DNA of 64,000 bases. Source: Chitinophagaceae bacterium (GTDB lineage: Bacteria > Bacteroidota > Bacteroidia > Chitinophagales > Chitinophagaceae). Numbering within the stretch: the stretch's first letter is position 1; each line of letters begins with the position of its first letter. Positions 16,716 to 25,624 of the stretch are shown here, piece after piece. The position numbers were made by a program, and so were the translations under genes. The stretch spans positions 22,765-86,764 of the forward strand of contig SAIX01000049.1 of NCBI GenBank assembly GCA_004028765.1. Reading direction: 5' to 3'. The notes beneath the pieces were generated by a model. It had not been told where the DNA came from. It worked only from the letters and a program-made list of their open reading frames with translations, and ran no database searches.

Positions 16716-17474
16716 ATGCTCACCAAAAGAATCATACCCTGCCTCGATATCAAAGACGGCCGCACCGTAAAAGGGATCAATTTTGAAAATATCCGCGATG
16801 CCGGTGATCCCGTTGAACTGGGGGCATTGTATGCAGGGCAGGGTGCAGATGAACTGGTTTTTCTCGATATCACCGCAACGGTAGAGAAAAGAAAAACACT
16901 CAGTGAACTGGTGAACCGCATTTCGCATAAGATCAATATCCCTTTTACAGTGGGCGGCGGCATCAGCAGCGTGGAAGATGTGCGGGTACTGTTGCAGAAT
17001 GGCGCCGATAAAATTTCTGTGAATACGGCGGCCTATAAAAACCCGCAACTCATCAACGAGCTCGCCAAACAATTTGGCAGCCAGTGTGTGGTACTGGCGA
17101 TCGACACCAAACAGGAAGCTGATGGCAACTGGTATGTGTACCTGAATGGTGGCCGCACCAAAACGGATTCGCTTTGTACCGAATGGGCCAGGCAGGCCGT
17201 GGACCTGGGTGCGGGTGAAATATTGCTGACATCCATGAACCATGATGGCACCAAACAGGGGTTCGCGCTGGATATCACTTCCCGTTTGGCAATGGATCTG
17301 CCGGTGCCGGTGATCGCATCGGGTGGTGGCGGAACGATGGAACATTTTGTGGATGTATTTGAACAGGGCAAGGCTGATGCTGCATTAGCCGCTTCCATTT
17401 TTCATTTTAAAGAGATCGGGATACCTGATTTAAAAGAATACCTCTCGGCCAGGGGAATTGTGGTAAGACGATAA
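16716..17474 (+). CDS. hisF: Imidazole glycerol phosphate synthase, cyclase subunit
   Basis: 252 residues. Signature: [20 protein letters not shown] with catalytic Asp near residue 11, [50 protein letters not shown] with the second catalytic Asp replaced in the common pattern by the NHDG run, and [13 protein letters not shown]. With HisH it converts PRFAR to IGP and AICAR, the latter feeding purine synthesis. It begins 8 bases after hisA. Confidence 0.96.
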   Translation: MLTKRIIPCLDIKDGRTVKGINFENIRDAGDPVELGALYAGQGADELVFLDITATVEKRKTLSELVNRISHKINIPFTVGGGISSVEDVRVLLQNGADKISVNTAAYKNPQLINELAKQFGSQCVVLAIDTKQEADGNWYVYLNGGRTKTDSLCTEWARQAVDLGAGEILLTSMNHDGTKQGFALDITSRLAMDLPVPVIASGGGGTMEHFVDVFEQGKADAALAASIFHFKEIGIPDLKEYLSARGIVVRR

Positions 17475-17618
17475 GCGGGGATCGCAGATTGTATAAGATG
17501 ATGCAATCTTGCACTAACTTCGTTCGCTGCTGAAGGGGGTCATATAATTGCTGCCAAGCGGACCAACTGTACAAGTGTGCGACGCAAGAAAGCTGAACAG
17601 CGTACAAAAGCCGGTAAC
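17475..17618 (+). other. hisF-hisIE gap with an unexplained GC-richer element
   Basis: 144 bases without a gene. It differs from the repeat words elsewhere and contains GGACCAACTGTACAAGTGTG, then GCGACGCAAGAAAGCTGAAC and GCGTACAAAAGCCGG just before the hisIE start. TGTACAA and CGTACAAAA form a near direct repeat, and short self-complementary stretches are present. It could be a structured leader or another dispersed element; no known motif recognised. Confidence 0.4.
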
Positions 17619-18215
17619 ATGAAAATAGATTTTAAAAAATATGCAGACGGACTGGTTCCGGCCATTGTGCAGGATTATACCACCCATAAAGTGCTGATGC
17701 TCGGATTTATGAGCGCCGATGCCGTGCAGAAAACCGAACAGACCGGTAAAGTGACTTTTTACAGCCGCAGCAAAAAAAGACTTTGGACAAAAGGCGAGGA
17801 GAGCGGCAATTTCCTGGAGCTGAAAAGCATGGCGGTGGATTGCGACAATGACACACTGCTGATACAGGCACACCCGACCGGCCCGGTATGCCATACCGGC
17901 GCAGATACCTGCTGGAGCGAGCGCAACCATTCGGATAATTTTTTGTTTTATCTCGAAGACATCATCCGCCTGCGCAAACAGGTGTCGCCCGATGAATCTT
18001 ATGTGGCGAAACTGTTTGGCAAAGGCATCAATAAGATCGCGCAGAAAGTGGGGGAGGAAGCTGTGGAACTGGTGATAGAAGCCAAGGACGATAACGACGA
18101 ATTGTTTATAAATGAAGCCGCCGACCTGCTTTTTCATTATTTACTTTTGCTTAACGCCAAAGGCCATAAATTACAGGATGTAATGAATGTGCTGCAAAAA
18201 CGTCATTCTAAATAA
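17619..18215 (+). CDS. hisI: Bifunctional phosphoribosyl-AMP cyclohydrolase / phosphoribosyl-ATP pyrophosphatase
   Basis: 198 residues from the ATG at 17619, whose product begins MKIDFKKYADGLVPAIVQDY as in HisI; an upstream GTG extension shows no family similarity. The N-terminal cyclohydrolase domain has FYSRSKKRLWTKGEESGN and the zinc/metal Cys-His set in VDCDNDTLLIQA and GPVCHTGADTCW. From about residue 110 the HisE domain shows GINKIAQKVGEEAVELVIEA and EAADLLFHYLLLL. Steps 2 and 3 of histidine synthesis. The next gene starts 1 base after the stop. Confidence 0.95.
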   Translation: MKIDFKKYADGLVPAIVQDYTTHKVLMLGFMSADAVQKTEQTGKVTFYSRSKKRLWTKGEESGNFLELKSMAVDCDNDTLLIQAHPTGPVCHTGADTCWSERNHSDNFLFYLEDIIRLRKQVSPDESYVAKLFGKGINKIAQKVGEEAVELVIEAKDDNDELFINEAADLLFHYLLLLNAKGHKLQDVMNVLQKRHSK

Positions 18216-18216
18216 A

Positions 18217-19314
18217 ATGAGAAAAGGATTGCTTTTGTTGTTGTTGCCGGTACTGGGAATGGCCCAGGGCGGACAGGGTTTTGTGATGAACCCACCTGCT
18301 GCTTCCGGTTTTGAGATCAAAGGAACGCTTACCGGCGCGCCGGATACGATTACCGTTCGTTTGCTGGATGGCAATGATGGACATGTGGTAACCAGCGACA
18401 AAGCCAGGAAAGGTGTGTTTACCTTACGGGGCAAACTGAATGAGGCCGGTATCATGCAGCTGGCTGTGAATGGAAAACCTTTTATGCTCGATATTTTTAT
18501 CGGGAATGATAAAATGACGCTTACCGGAGATATCAACAGCCTGCCTGCCGCCACAATCAAAGGGTCTGCTGCACAGGACGATTACCAGGTATTCAAAACA
18601 CGTTTCAATAACCAGTTCACCACATTGCGTACACTGGTAGGAATGATCAATCCCGAAAAAGACCCTGCAAAAAAAGATTCGCTGATACAGGTATATAACC
18701 AGGCGAAGAATGTGATTGTGAATAATGCTATCCAGTTTGCCCGCGAAAAACCGGCTTCTGTGGTAAGCTCGCTTGCCGTGTATGCGGTAATGCCTGTGAT
18801 GGGCAGCCAGGATGAAGTGGCGAATGCTTTTTCGATACTGCAGCCAGCTGCTAAAAAAACAATTTTCGGAAGAGAAATTGAGGGGAAATTAATAGGTATG
18901 GTCGGGACACAGGCGCTCGAATTTTCACAGAAAGATGTGGATGGGAAACTGGTGTCGCTTTCTTCTTTCCGTGGCAAATATGTATTGGTTGATTTCTGGG
19001 CGAGCTGGTGCAGGCCCTGCCGGGCAGAAAACCCGAATGTGGTGAACGCGTACCATGCTTTCAAGAATAAAAATTTTACCGTGCTTGGGGTGTCATTGGA
19101 TCAGTCAAAACCCAATTGGCTGGAAGCGATCCGTGCCGATGGGTTAACCTGGACGCATGTGAGCGACCTTCAATACTGGAACAATGCCGTGGCTCAGCTA
19201 TACCATATTCAAAGCATTCCTGCCAACCTGCTGATCGACCCCAACGGGAAAATTGTAGCCCGTGACATCAGGGGTGAGGAACTGCAACAAAAGTTACGGG
19301 AGTTGTTGAAGTGA
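18217..19314 (+). CDS. Exported DUF4369/thioredoxin-fold protein (TlpA-like)
   Basis: 365 residues: signal peptide MRKGLLLLLLPVLGMAQ, an N-terminal DUF4369 domain (FEIKGTLTGAPDTITVRLLD) and a C-terminal AhpC/TSA-thioredoxin domain from about residue 235. The active site is DFWASWCRPCRAENP near residue 264. Such proteins act as periplasmic thiol-disulfide reductases, for example in cytochrome c maturation. The gene is 1 base after hisIE and so is likely the last member of that transcript, although its role is unrelated to histidine. Confidence 0.88.
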   Translation: MRKGLLLLLLPVLGMAQGGQGFVMNPPAASGFEIKGTLTGAPDTITVRLLDGNDGHVVTSDKARKGVFTLRGKLNEAGIMQLAVNGKPFMLDIFIGNDKMTLTGDINSLPAATIKGSAAQDDYQVFKTRFNNQFTTLRTLVGMINPEKDPAKKDSLIQVYNQAKNVIVNNAIQFAREKPASVVSSLAVYAVMPVMGSQDEVANAFSILQPAAKKTIFGREIEGKLIGMVGTQALEFSQKDVDGKLVSLSSFRGKYVLVDFWASWCRPCRAENPNVVNAYHAFKNKNFTVLGVSLDQSKPNWLEAIRADGLTWTHVSDLQYWNNAVAQLYHIQSIPANLLIDPNGKIVARDIRGEELQQKLRELLK

Positions 19315-19317
19315 GGT

Positions 19318-19553
19318 GTTTACTTGTTTATTTGTTATTTGGTTTATTTGTTTATTGGTTTGCGGGATGTTTAGCCACACTCACCACTCACCATTGACGA
19401 TTCACGAAATCACGAATTGACGAATTGGCGAATTGCGGATACATACTCACCACTGCCCACTCACCACTCACTGGTTTCTTGCAAAGAAGCAAAGGCTTGG
19501 AGTTACGCGAAGCAGGGTAAAAAGATTTCACTTCCTCTGTTCCTTGTTCGGTA
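19318..19553 (-). repeat. Composite dispersed repeat, full order a-c-d-e-d-f on the minus strand
   Basis: Read leftwards from 19553: word a (GAATACCGAACAAGGAACAG followed by AGGAAGTGAAAT), degenerate word c, word d (GTGAGTGGTGAGTGGGCAGT), word e (ATCCGCAATTCGCCAATTCG), GTGAATCGTCAATGGTGAGT (d again), then word f (AAACCAATAAACAAATAAAC). The same order occurs at 45905-46140 on the plus strand. The element starts within or directly at the stop codon of the ArsC-like gene. Confidence 0.82.
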
Positions 19554-19554
19554 T

Positions 19555-19908
19555 TCATTTCAAAAACACTTCTTTATACCGCGCTTCATCAAAGCCGATA
19601 GCAATCACTTTTCCATCTTTCTCGATTACGGGTCGCTTGATGGCACTGGTATGTTGGATGAGCAGGGCAATGGCAGTTTTTTCATTGGTAACGGATGCCT
19701 GCGTGGCTGCATCAAGTTCGCGCCAGGTGGTGCTGCGCTTGTTCAGGAAATTTTCCCAGCCCACCTGCATGCTCCATTTTTTTAGTACAGTGGCGCTGAT
19801 GCCCGATTTTTTATAATCATGAAAATCATATGGTATTTTATGTTTATCTAACCAGGTAAATACCTTTTTTACCGTGTCGCAATTGGGGATCCCGTAAACT
19901 GTATACAT
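19555..19908 (-). CDS. ArsC/Spx-family (YffB-like) reductase
   Basis: 117 residues, thioredoxin-like fold of the ArsC/Spx family. The N-terminus MYTVYGIPNCDTVKKVFTWL has the CDTV form (a single Cys at position 10, no CxxC), followed by PYDFHDYKKSG. The Arg and Pro positions typical of the fold are in NKRSTTWREL and IKRPVIEKDGKVIAIGFDEA. This resembles YffB more than true arsenate reductases. It probably acts with glutathione or another thiol; the substrate is unknown. The stop TGA is shared with the adjoining repeat. Confidence 0.87.
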   Translation of the reverse strand: MYTVYGIPNCDTVKKVFTWLDKHKIPYDFHDYKKSGISATVLKKWSMQVGWENFLNKRSTTWRELDAATQASVTNEKTAIALLIQHTSAIKRPVIEKDGKVIAIGFDEARYKEVFLK

Positions 19909-20003
19909 ATTTTACCGATTAATGACACAAAAATACCTAAGTATTGCTTTTTTAAACCTGCAAATACCCGCAGATACGCTTATTTTGCGGCAGCAATCGT
20001 TTC

Positions 20004-22460
20004 ATGCGTTTATTTCTACTCCTTTTTTTAATAACGGGTTTTTATCAACCAGCACAATCGCAGGATGCCAAACTGCGTAATAAAGTAGTGGGCAGTCTTA
20101 TCGGAAACGTGGTTGATAACGGTTCGGGTAAACCGGTACCGGCCGCCACGGTATCCTTGTTCCGTATCGATATGGCAGCAGAAGCGGTTTCACAGCTCAG
20201 CGATAAGAACGGCGGCTTTGATTTTGAAAAATTAGCCCCGGGATATTATCGCTTACAGGTGGATATGGTTGGCTTTGCGAAGATGCGGATCGACAGTATC
20301 CATATTTACACCGAAAGAACAGATATCAACCTCGGGGATATCAAACTGAATTCAACCACTGCTGCTTTGAATGATGTGGTGGTGTATTCTGAGAAACCAT
20401 TGGTGGAAAACAAAGACGGGAAAGTAATTTACAATGTTGCAGAAAGCGCTTTGAGCAACGGCTCCAATGCTTCCGAAATGCTGCGTAACCTTCCGCTGAT
20501 GTCGGCCAACCCGGATGGCACATTAATGCTTCGCGGCAAAGAGCCCCTGATTCTGATGGATGAGAAACCCGTGAACCTGAATGGCCAGCAATTAACCGAC
20601 CTGCTGGAAAGTTTACCCGCAAACGTGGTTGAAAAAGTGGAAGTGATGCAGAATCCGCCACCGGAATACGCGACTTACCCCGGCGGTGTGATCAATATCA
20701 TTACCCGCAAAGGCCGTATCGGGATTTACCAGCGCATCAGTGTCAGCGGCGGAACACGCGGTGAAGCGGCAGTTTCGGGGAATTTTAATTACCGCAGCAG
20801 CAAACTCAATATCAGTTCAAGTGCGGGTTATGGAGTGGGTGAGTCGATCGGCAATTCATGGTCGCACCGGCAGAATATTTATCGCGACTCCACAAATTAT
20901 TTTTATTCTGAATCGCGTTACAATAATTTCAGCAGGCACCCCAATGCGCGTTTCCAGGCCGATTATGATTTTACCAAAAAGAGTACACTCAGTTTTGTGT
21001 ACCAGGGCAATCTCAATTTCTTTAACAACGAGAGCAATGTATTGTACAACAACCGGGATAGCGCTCTGAACGTTTACAAAGCCAGTTCCAGGGCCAATGC
21101 GTATGATGGTACCGGTTATAGTCATGGTTTTTCGTCTTCTTACCAGTGGAAAGGAAAGAACCCCGTGGAAAAACTGCAGGTGTACAGCGGGATCAGTTTC
21201 AGCAAAAACCTGAACGACCGTGATTTTTACCAGCAGTACCTGCAGACAGATTTTTTACCGACAGGCCTCGATTCCACGCAGCTGCAGATCACGGATAATT
21301 ATATCACATCTTTTTATGTGAACCTGAATTATAACAAACCGCTGAATGATACGGGTACCATCTATCTCTCAACCGGGAGTTCGTATGCTTCCAATTCTTA
21401 TCACAATATCCTGAACACAAGTTTCCTTCGCAAAACCGACCGCATTTTTGTTGGTAACGATCTGCTCAGCAATAATTTTTATTTCCGCCAGGGTATTTAT
21501 GCGGTGCGCGCTGCACTGGTGATCAGTTTATCCGAACAAGTGAAACTGATACTCGGTGCGCAGGCAGAGCATACGCAAACCGATTTCCAGTTCATCAAAG
21601 GCAATGCGCCTGATGCAAACAATGCTTACTGGCGCCTGCTGCCCAATTTCACATTGCGCAAAGAATTCGACAAACAGTTCAATATGTCGTTCGTGTTCCG
21701 CGAAACCATCCGCCGGCCGGGTATCACGGAACTCAATCCCAGCATCGATTACAGCGATCCGTACAATATCCGCTTTGGCAACCCTTATATCCAGCCATCG
21801 CTTACGGACAATTACGATCTTAACTTCAGCTACGCGGAAAGAAATTTCAATATCAATGCCAACCTGGGGTATAACCGGGTGAAGAATGTATTCAATTCTA
21901 TCCGCACACTGGCCGACAGCGGTAAAACACAAACCACTTACCAGAATATTTCAGACCAGGAAGAATACCAGGCCAGTATCTGGAGCGGTATCACCCTCGC
22001 AAAAAAATTACGGATCAATGTAAGTGGCGGATATAATTATAATAAATACAGCGACCGCGAAAAACAATTATACCGCTATGTGGATGGCGGAACCATCTAT
22101 GCCACGCTGAATTACAGTTATTCCCCCGATAACCTTACCATGATCGAAGCCAATAACCGGTATACAAGTTATGCAGGTCCGCAGGGGCGTTCGAGGAGCA
22201 ATGTGAACATGAGCCTGAGTGTGCAGCGGAAATTTTTTAATAAGCGATTTGTAGTTGCGCTTGCAGCGATAGACCCCTTGGGTCTGCAGAAATACCACGG
22301 CTATACTTACGGAACCAATTTCATGATCGAAAGCAACAGTGTAAGCAATACAAGGAATTTCCGTTTATCGCTCAGCTACCAGCTTAGTAAAGTAAAGATC
22401 CGGAGCAACCTCAACGATAAGCAAAAACAGGACGCGCTCGATAAATTGAAACATAACTGA
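20004..22460 (+). CDS. Outer-membrane beta-barrel protein with carboxypeptidase-regulatory and plug domains
   Basis: 818 residues: signal peptide (FLITGFYQPAQSQ), a carboxypeptidase-regulatory domain (GNVVDNGSGKPVPAATVSLF), a TonB-plug-like part (LVENKDGKVIYNVAESALSN, VEKVEVMQNPPPEYATYPGG, VINIITRKG) and a long C-terminal barrel of the outer membrane beta-barrel family. The family is abundant in Bacteroidota and often annotated TonB-dependent receptor-like. Substrate unknown; no SusD partner gene is next to it, so it is not a typical glycan-uptake locus. Confidence 0.9.
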   Translation: MRLFLLLFLITGFYQPAQSQDAKLRNKVVGSLIGNVVDNGSGKPVPAATVSLFRIDMAAEAVSQLSDKNGGFDFEKLAPGYYRLQVDMVGFAKMRIDSIHIYTERTDINLGDIKLNSTTAALNDVVVYSEKPLVENKDGKVIYNVAESALSNGSNASEMLRNLPLMSANPDGTLMLRGKEPLILMDEKPVNLNGQQLTDLLESLPANVVEKVEVMQNPPPEYATYPGGVINIITRKGRIGIYQRISVSGGTRGEAAVSGNFNYRSSKLNISSSAGYGVGESIGNSWSHRQNIYRDSTNYFYSESRYNNFSRHPNARFQADYDFTKKSTLSFVYQGNLNFFNNESNVLYNNRDSALNVYKASSRANAYDGTGYSHGFSSSYQWKGKNPVEKLQVYSGISFSKNLNDRDFYQQYLQTDFLPTGLDSTQLQITDNYITSFYVNLNYNKPLNDTGTIYLSTGSSYASNSYHNILNTSFLRKTDRIFVGNDLLSNNFYFRQGIYAVRAALVISLSEQVKLILGAQAEHTQTDFQFIKGNAPDANNAYWRLLPNFTLRKEFDKQFNMSFVFRETIRRPGITELNPSIDYSDPYNIRFGNPYIQPSLTDNYDLNFSYAERNFNINANLGYNRVKNVFNSIRTLADSGKTQTTYQNISDQEEYQASIWSGITLAKKLRINVSGGYNYNKYSDREKQLYRYVDGGTIYATLNYSYSPDNLTMIEANNRYTSYAGPQGRSRSNVNMSLSVQRKFFNKRFVVALAAIDPLGLQKYHGYTYGTNFMIESNSVSNTRNFRLSLSYQLSKVKIRSNLNDKQKQDALDKLKHN

Positions 22461-22472
22461 TCAGACGATCAT

Positions 22473-22871
22473 TTATTCTTCCCATTCATCCACCGCTTCG
22501 TTTTCTGCCAATTCCCGGCCAAACTGGAGCATATATCCATTGTTGTCGTAGATAGCGAATTCGCGCATATTGTGCGGGAAATTTCCAATGGCATAACCAA
22601 TGGTGCATTGGGTTTTCAGTTTTTCCCATAATGCATCCACTTCATCTGTATAAATATAAAAACTGCCGGTGCATACGGGCTTGCCATTATAAGGTTCATG
22701 TTCATTAGGGCGCGCAAACATCAACGCCACATCATCCTTATGTAAATGGCACCAGCCCCATGTTTCATTGTATTCATCCAGCGTAAATCCAAGGGTTTGC
22801 CCGTAGAAAAGGATGGTGGCAGCAAGGTCGTTGCTCCACAGCATGGGGGTTAATCCGTTGAAATGTATCAT
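22473..22871 (-). CDS. VOC-superfamily (glyoxalase/bleomycin-resistance fold) protein
   Basis: 132 residues, one VOC domain. Typical pieces are LTPMLWSNDLAATILFYGQT, LGFTLDEYNETWGWCHLHKD, a metal-ligand region in CTGSFYIYTDEVDALWEKL, and REFAIYDNNGYMLQFGREL with the conserved final Glu-type strand. The superfamily includes dioxygenases, isomerases and resistance proteins; no specific activity can be read. It ends in an acidic tail. Convergent with the outer-membrane protein 12 bases away. Confidence 0.85.
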   Translation of the reverse strand: MIHFNGLTPMLWSNDLAATILFYGQTLGFTLDEYNETWGWCHLHKDDVALMFARPNEHEPYNGKPVCTGSFYIYTDEVDALWEKLKTQCTIGYAIGNFPHNMREFAIYDNNGYMLQFGRELAENEAVDEWEE

Positions 22872-22875
22872 GTAT

Positions 22876-23394
22876 CTATTGAGCCGTGGCTTTTGTTTGG
22901 AGCTTTGCAGCCAGCCAGCTTTTTTTTACAGGTATCATCCAGTTGGAAAGCAGAGCGGCTTTATCGGCTACCAGGTTATTGAAATAAATGGTATCTGCGC
23001 TTATAAAACCATTTTCCATTGCGTAGTTAATTTGAGCAAGTGGGATGGCTTGTATTTTTTCTTTTACAAGAAAGGCGAGATTCTGGCGGTTGAACATATC
23101 CACCTGAAATGTTTCTTCTATTTTTTTGATAAGATGTACGGAACTGTCGGTACTGCATCCGCTGACACCAGCCCTGGTTTCATCGGCCATTAATACAACG
23201 AATTGACCAAATAACAGGTTGGCATATCCTTTTACAGGGGTGCCATGTGTATTCCAGCGCGACAAAAAATCATTCAGCATATCCTCGATCTGCAAAGCTT
23301 CGCTGATCAGAAAAATGCGGCTGCTCTGGTATATCCATACACGGGAATCTGGGGAAAAATATTCCGGTATTAAATGGCTGAATTCGTATTGCAT
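22876..23394 (-). CDS. Conserved Bacteroidota protein of unknown function
   Basis: 172 residues, no signal peptide or membrane segment. Features include SRVWIYQSSRIFL near the N-terminus, FGQFVVLMADETRAGVSGCS, SVHLIKKIEETFQVDMFNR and ISADTIYFNNLVADKAALL. As far as I recall, homologues in Bacteroidota are sometimes labelled ABC transporter ATPase, but no Walker motifs are present here, so that label is not supported. It lies 4 bases upstream of the VOC gene and is probably co-transcribed. Function unknown. Confidence 0.75.
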   Translation of the reverse strand: MQYEFSHLIPEYFSPDSRVWIYQSSRIFLISEALQIEDMLNDFLSRWNTHGTPVKGYANLLFGQFVVLMADETRAGVSGCSTDSSVHLIKKIEETFQVDMFNRQNLAFLVKEKIQAIPLAQINYAMENGFISADTIYFNNLVADKAALLSNWMIPVKKSWLAAKLQTKATAQ

Positions 23395-23451
23395 GGTGTA
23401 AAATTACAGAATTACCGGTTTTACCGGGAACTGGTTTCTTTGCCAAGAATA

Positions 23452-24231
23452 TCATTCCATACTCGCTGCGATCATTTCAGCGATATCGAGTACGGCCACT
23501 TCACTTTCTTTTTCGCGGTTTTTTACGCCATCGGTCATCATGGTATTACAGAAAGGGCAGGCCGATGCGATAAAAGAAGCGCCGGTAGCGAGGGCTTCAT
23601 CCGTTCTTTCGATATTGATCCGTTTTTCGCCAGGTTCATCTTCCTTGAACATCTGGGCGCCGCCTGCACCACAGCAAAGCCCATTGGTACGGCACCGTTT
23701 CATTTCCACGAGTTCGGCATCGAGGCTTTCCAGTACTTTACGGGGTGCTTCATAAATATTGTTCGCACGGCCGAGATAACAACTGTCGTGGTAAGAGATT
23801 TTTTTTCCTTTGAAAGAACCGCCTTCTTTCAGTTTTATTTTTCCTTCATCGATAAGCTGCTGCAACAAAGTGGTATGATGGATCACTTCATAATCACCAC
23901 CGAGTTCGGGATATTCATTTTTTAAGGTGTTGAAGCAGTGCGGACAGGTGGTAACAATTTTTTTGATACCATAACCATTCAGCACCTGGATATTCTGGTA
24001 GGCCATCATCTGGAAAAGAAATTCGTTTCCCGCCCTTCGTGCCGGGTCGCCGGTACAGGCTTCTTCTTTTCCGAGTATCGCATATTGATAACCCACTTTG
24101 TCAAGTATCGCTGCAAATGCCTTCGTGATTTTTTGTGCGCGCTGGTCAAAACTGCCGGCACAGCCCACCCAGAAAAGAATATCGGGTGTTTTGCCTTCGG
24201 CCATCATCTCTGCTAGGGTATTCACTTTCAT
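23452..24231 (-). CDS. Fe-S oxidoreductase with two CCG (heterodisulfide-reductase-type) domains
   Basis: 259 residues with two cysteine-rich CCG domains. Cys motifs: FWVGCAGSFDQ, TTCPHCFNTLKNEY, YHDSCYLGRANN, NGLCCGAGGAQMF and ACPFCNTMM. This matches the HdrB/GlpC/LutA-type module that binds a non-cubane Fe-S cluster. The usual partner, a membrane-anchored 4Fe-4S protein, is encoded 1.6 kb away at 25839-27149 on the same strand, separated by two unrelated genes. Probably part of an electron-transfer complex; the partner substrate is unknown. Confidence 0.9.
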   Translation of the reverse strand: MKVNTLAEMMAEGKTPDILFWVGCAGSFDQRAQKITKAFAAILDKVGYQYAILGKEEACTGDPARRAGNEFLFQMMAYQNIQVLNGYGIKKIVTTCPHCFNTLKNEYPELGGDYEVIHHTTLLQQLIDEGKIKLKEGGSFKGKKISYHDSCYLGRANNIYEAPRKVLESLDAELVEMKRCRTNGLCCGAGGAQMFKEDEPGEKRINIERTDEALATGASFIASACPFCNTMMTDGVKNREKESEVAVLDIAEMIAASME

Positions 24232-24337
24232 CCGGAAGAATTTGTACGAATGTACTTTTTTTTCGATAACAGGTAACCTTGTGTGGAACGGAATAACGCG
24301 TGTTGGTATATGGCACAGTTATCGTACTTTCCCGCTT

Positions 24338-24967
24338 ATGATCTATGTGTTATTCCTGGGCTTTCTCGTTAGTTTTCTCGGGCAGTTGCCATTGGGCAAT
24401 ATGAGTTTTACTTCCACGCAGATCGGTTTGCAGGAGGGGTTCCGCAAAGCCTGGCAATTCGCAATCGGTGTGGCAATTGTTGAAATGATCTACCTGCGTT
24501 TTGCATTAACGGGGATGGATTGGGTGGTAAAGCACCGTGCATGGTTTCTTGTATTGGGATGGGTCACCGTAGTGATGTTCGGGGCATTGGGCATACTGGC
24601 ATTCAGGGCAGCGGGAAAACAGGAAGGCGAAAAAAAAGCTTTGTTGCTGAACAATTCACTGCATCGTTTTTTTTTAGGGTTGATGATGAGCGCGCTCAAC
24701 CCCGTGCAGATCCCTTTCTGGTTTTTATGGACTTCCACTTTTATTCAAACAAAAGTTTTGCCTGTGGAAAGTTTTGCCTTTAACCTTTTCACTGCAGGCG
24801 CCGGTGCAGGCACCATCGGTGGTTTGGCTGTATATATTCATGGGGGTAACTGGCTTGTATCCCGGATGAAAACCAGTAATAAAACCCTGAATAAAATCAT
24901 GGGCATCATTTTTATCGTCACTGCATTGATACAATTGTACCGGATGATCTGGAAGCCGTTTATTTAA
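24338..24967 (+). CDS. LysE-family membrane transporter
   Basis: 209 residues from the ATG at 24338; the frame extends upstream but that part overlaps the divergent promoter region. About six hydrophobic segments: residues 1-20 (MIYVLFLGFLVSFLGQLPLG), about 38-58, 70-90, 118-140, 150-170 and 185-205. The PLGNMSFTSTQIGLQEGFRKA stretch after helix 1 and ALNPVQIPFWF match the LysE/RhtB exporter pattern. Predicted exporter of amino acids or small metabolites; substrate unknown. The stop TAA begins a dispersed repeat. Confidence 0.85.
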   Translation: MIYVLFLGFLVSFLGQLPLGNMSFTSTQIGLQEGFRKAWQFAIGVAIVEMIYLRFALTGMDWVVKHRAWFLVLGWVTVVMFGALGILAFRAAGKQEGEKKALLLNNSLHRFFLGLMMSALNPVQIPFWFLWTSTFIQTKVLPVESFAFNLFTAGAGAGTIGGLAVYIHGGNWLVSRMKTSNKTLNKIMGIIFIVTALIQLYRMIWKPFI

Positions 24968-25262
24968 CTTCTTTAACTATTTCAACCTATACCGCGAAAC
25001 TTCGCGCCTTTGCGTCTTCGCGAGAAATTTGTGAATGGTGAATGGTGAGTAGGGTCAGATTTTGCACACTAATAAACCAATAAACGATCCCGGCGAAACT
25101 TCGCGCCTTTGCGTCTTCGCGAGAAATTTGTGAATGGTGAGTGGTGAATTGTGAATGGTGAGTAGGATCAGGTCTCCAAACCACTAGCCCGATAAACAAA
25201 TAAACCAGGAAACCAATGCCCTCTGCGAAACTGAGCGTCCTCCGCGCCTCTGCGGTGAAAAC
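24968..25262 (+). repeat. Composite dispersed repeat with two near-identical 99-bp tandem units
   Basis: This 327-base gap between LysE and the cupin gene has no gene. Order on the plus strand: word b (AACTTCTTTAACTATTTCAA), c, d, GTAGGGTCAG, f, c, d, GTAGGATCAG, f, then another c ending CGCCTCTGCGGTGAAAAC. The 48 bases at 24994-25041 (start GCGAAACTTCGCGCCTTTGC) are identical to 25093-25140, which points to recent tandem duplication. Confidence 0.88.
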
Positions 25263-25294
25263 TTATCGGAACGATTAGGTGATTTTATCAGGGT

Positions 25295-25624
25295 TCAATC
25301 CACAATCAATAACACACAACCTTCATCCGAATAAGTACGGTGCACATCGCTGTTATCACCTACCGTATAAATAAGGCCTTTTGAGAGAAGGTGTTTCGTT
25401 CCATCGCCCAGTTCTGTTTCCATGGAACCTTCGATGCAGTAAATAATATGCCCCTTGCTGCACCAGTGATCGGCGAGATAACCGGGCGAGTAAATTACTT
25501 TCCGGACCCTTACTGCATCCCTGTAAAATGTGCGCCATTCGGCAAAACCGGTTGTGCCGTTTTTAATCTCTGGTTCAATTGCAGAAAAGTCGGTGATCGA
25601 AAAAGGGAAAGAAGAAAATTGCAT
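25295..25624 (-). CDS. Small cupin-fold protein with DHCW-type motif
   Basis: 109 residues from the ATG at 25624, starting MQFSSFPFSITDFSAIEPE. A longer frame upstream reads FDIQYS, which is translated repeat word a, and was rejected. The cupin core shows YLADHWCSKGHIIYCIEGSM, then LSKGLIYTVGDNSDVHRTYS and CVLLIVD. Metal-binding His and Cys are in DHWCSKGH and the later His. The family is small, probably cytoplasmic, of unknown reaction. Confidence 0.83.
   Translation of the reverse strand: MQFSSFPFSITDFSAIEPEIKNGTTGFAEWRTFYRDAVRVRKVIYSPGYLADHWCSKGHIIYCIEGSMETELGDGTKHLLSKGLIYTVGDNSDVHRTYSDEGCVLLIVD

Noticed and set aside
24987..25199. A minus-strand frame of about 70 residues with THHSQFTTHHSQ
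   Set aside because: It is an open frame made by the repeats themselves with no family similarity.
24968..25262. Possible CRISPR array because of repeated units
   Set aside because: Units have no constant repeat/unique spacer pattern; both parts recur, words are degenerate, and no cas gene is nearby.
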